A stretch of DNA of 6,301 bases, from positions 1-6,301 of the forward strand of contig RGBY01000148.1 in the NCBI GenBank assembly GCA_009919445.1, written 5' to 3'. Shown here in pieces: positions 5,861 through 6,301 of this stretch. A model generated the notes under the pieces. That model did not search any database and was not told the origin of the DNA. It saw nothing but the letters and a program-made list of their open reading frames with translations. This stretch comes from Planctomycetia bacterium (lineage in GTDB: Bacteria; Planctomycetota; Planctomycetia; Pirellulales; UBA1268). Position 1 is the stretch's first letter; every line of letters begins with the position of its first letter. The position numbers and the translations under genes were made by a program.

Positions 5861-5888
5861 ATGCTACCAGCCCCCATGCCGGAGGCAA
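5861..5888 (-). promoter_or_regulatory. Weak candidate promoter for tRNA-Leu/tRNA-Lys
   Basis: On the minus strand TTGCCT (5888-5883) and TAGCAT (5866-5861) are 16 bp apart; each matches 4 of 6 consensus positions. Transcription would begin near 5854, at the foot of the hairpin, giving a 5' leader of about 30 nt ahead of tRNA-Leu. The match is weak, and readthrough from cysK is an equally good explanation. Confidence 0.22.
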
Positions 5889-5929
5889 GGGATCAGCAGT
5901 CCCGCACGAGCGGTTTCCCCAAAATCTGA

Positions 5930-6301
5930 CTATTCGGGAAAGAGCTGGGTCGACAGGTAACGTTCCCCGAGATCAGGGAGGACGACAACAACCATCTTGC
6001 CGGCATTTTCTGGACGGCGGGCTACCTCAAGGGCTGCCCAGGCAGCAGCACCACAACTGATGCCACACATGAGCCCCTCGCGTTTGGCCAGTTGTCGCGT
6101 TGTTTCCATCGCATGTTCATCGGCGACCTTGACCACCTCGTCGATGATGTCGAGGTTGAGAATGTCGGGAATAAAGCCAGCCCCGATTCCCTGGATCGTA
6201 TGCCGTCCCGGCTGAATCGCCTCTCCGGCCATTTTTTGAGTGATGACTGGGCTGTTGAGTGGTTCTACCGCCACGACCTTGAGTTCTGGTTTTTTCGCCT
6301 T
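5930..6301 (-). CDS. cysK: Cysteine synthase (O-acetylserine sulfhydrylase), C-terminal part
   Basis: The last 123 residues of a PLP-dependent beta-replacement enzyme that makes cysteine from O-acetylserine and sulfide; the 5' part lies beyond the right edge. Visible family segments are 'VVAVEPLNSPV' (visible residues 9-19), QGIGAGFIP (37-45), GISCGAA (80-86), 'ARRPENAGK' (94-102) and LPDLGERYLSTQLF (108-121), two residues before the TAG stop. The catalytic lysine and the asparagine loop lie upstream, outside the window. The serine that contacts the PLP ring nitrogen in CysK (first Ser of GISSG) is present at 82; the second Ser is Cys (C83). The GTG at 6274 is an internal valine, not a start. 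CysK is favoured over CysM because of QGIGAGFIP, but the related cystathionine beta-synthase cannot be fully excluded from this fragment. The protein ends right after the catalytic fold, with no CBS domains. Confidence 0.92.
   Translation of the reverse strand, partial: KAKKPELKVVAVEPLNSPVITQKMAGEAIQPGRHTIQGIGAGFIPDILNLDIIDEVVKVADEHAMETTRQLAKREGLMCGISCGAAAWAALEVARRPENAGKMVVVVLPDLGERYLSTQLFPE

Noticed and set aside
5902..5913. Small hairpin CCGC-4 nt-GCGG just after the cysteine synthase stop as a terminator
   Set aside because: The stem has only 4 bp and no T-run follows on the minus strand.
5741..5929. Plus-strand frame of 62 codons beginning MPERGLEPPPSN
   Set aside because: It is the antisense of tRNA-Leu plus intergenic sequence, with no family resemblance or start signal.

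Overview
The window looks like ordinary chromosome from a planctomycete-type bacterium (Planctomycetota, probably Pirellulales-like). This is inferred from four things: an elongation factor G of the mitochondrial/spirochaete-planctomycete type, a secreted-looking protein with DUF11-like beta domains behind a Pro/Gln/Ala-rich stretch, a DUF3050 protein, and GC-rich genes whose starts lack Shine-Dalgarno sequences. I see no insertion sequence, phage gene, CRISPR array or integrase.

Layout, left to right. At 2-1213 (+) is the 3' part of a gene for a surface or envelope protein with two DUF11-like domains; its start lies outside the window. A 160-bp gap (1214-1373) holds one sequence that can pair with either of two downstream sequences, the second lying 5 nt before the next start codon. 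At 1374-2204 (+) is a DUF3050 protein with a residue pattern matching heme-oxygenase-like diiron oxidases. It converges on fusA (2325-4415, -), a full-length EF-G. A 327-bp divergent region (4416-4742) carries a candidate fusA promoter, a degenerate octamer repeat and a pyrimidine tract. gluQ follows (4743-5639, +), encoding glutamyl-queuosine tRNA(Asp) synthetase; its last 18 codons and stop lie antisense to a tRNA-Lys(UUU) gene (5585-5658, -). tRNA-Leu(CAG) (5742-5825, -) and the 3' end of a cysteine synthase gene (5930-6301, -) complete the window.

Much of the right two thirds concerns translation: EF-G for translocation, GluQ for tRNA modification, and two tRNAs. cysK, tRNA-Leu and tRNA-Lys lie on the same strand and could be read in one direction, while gluQ runs head-on into them. 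No new multi-gene system is visible. The observations most worth following are the putative diiron site of the DUF3050 protein, the possible switch in front of it, the specialised EF-G outside a str operon, and the zinc-less GluQ whose C-terminus is encoded across a tRNA gene.
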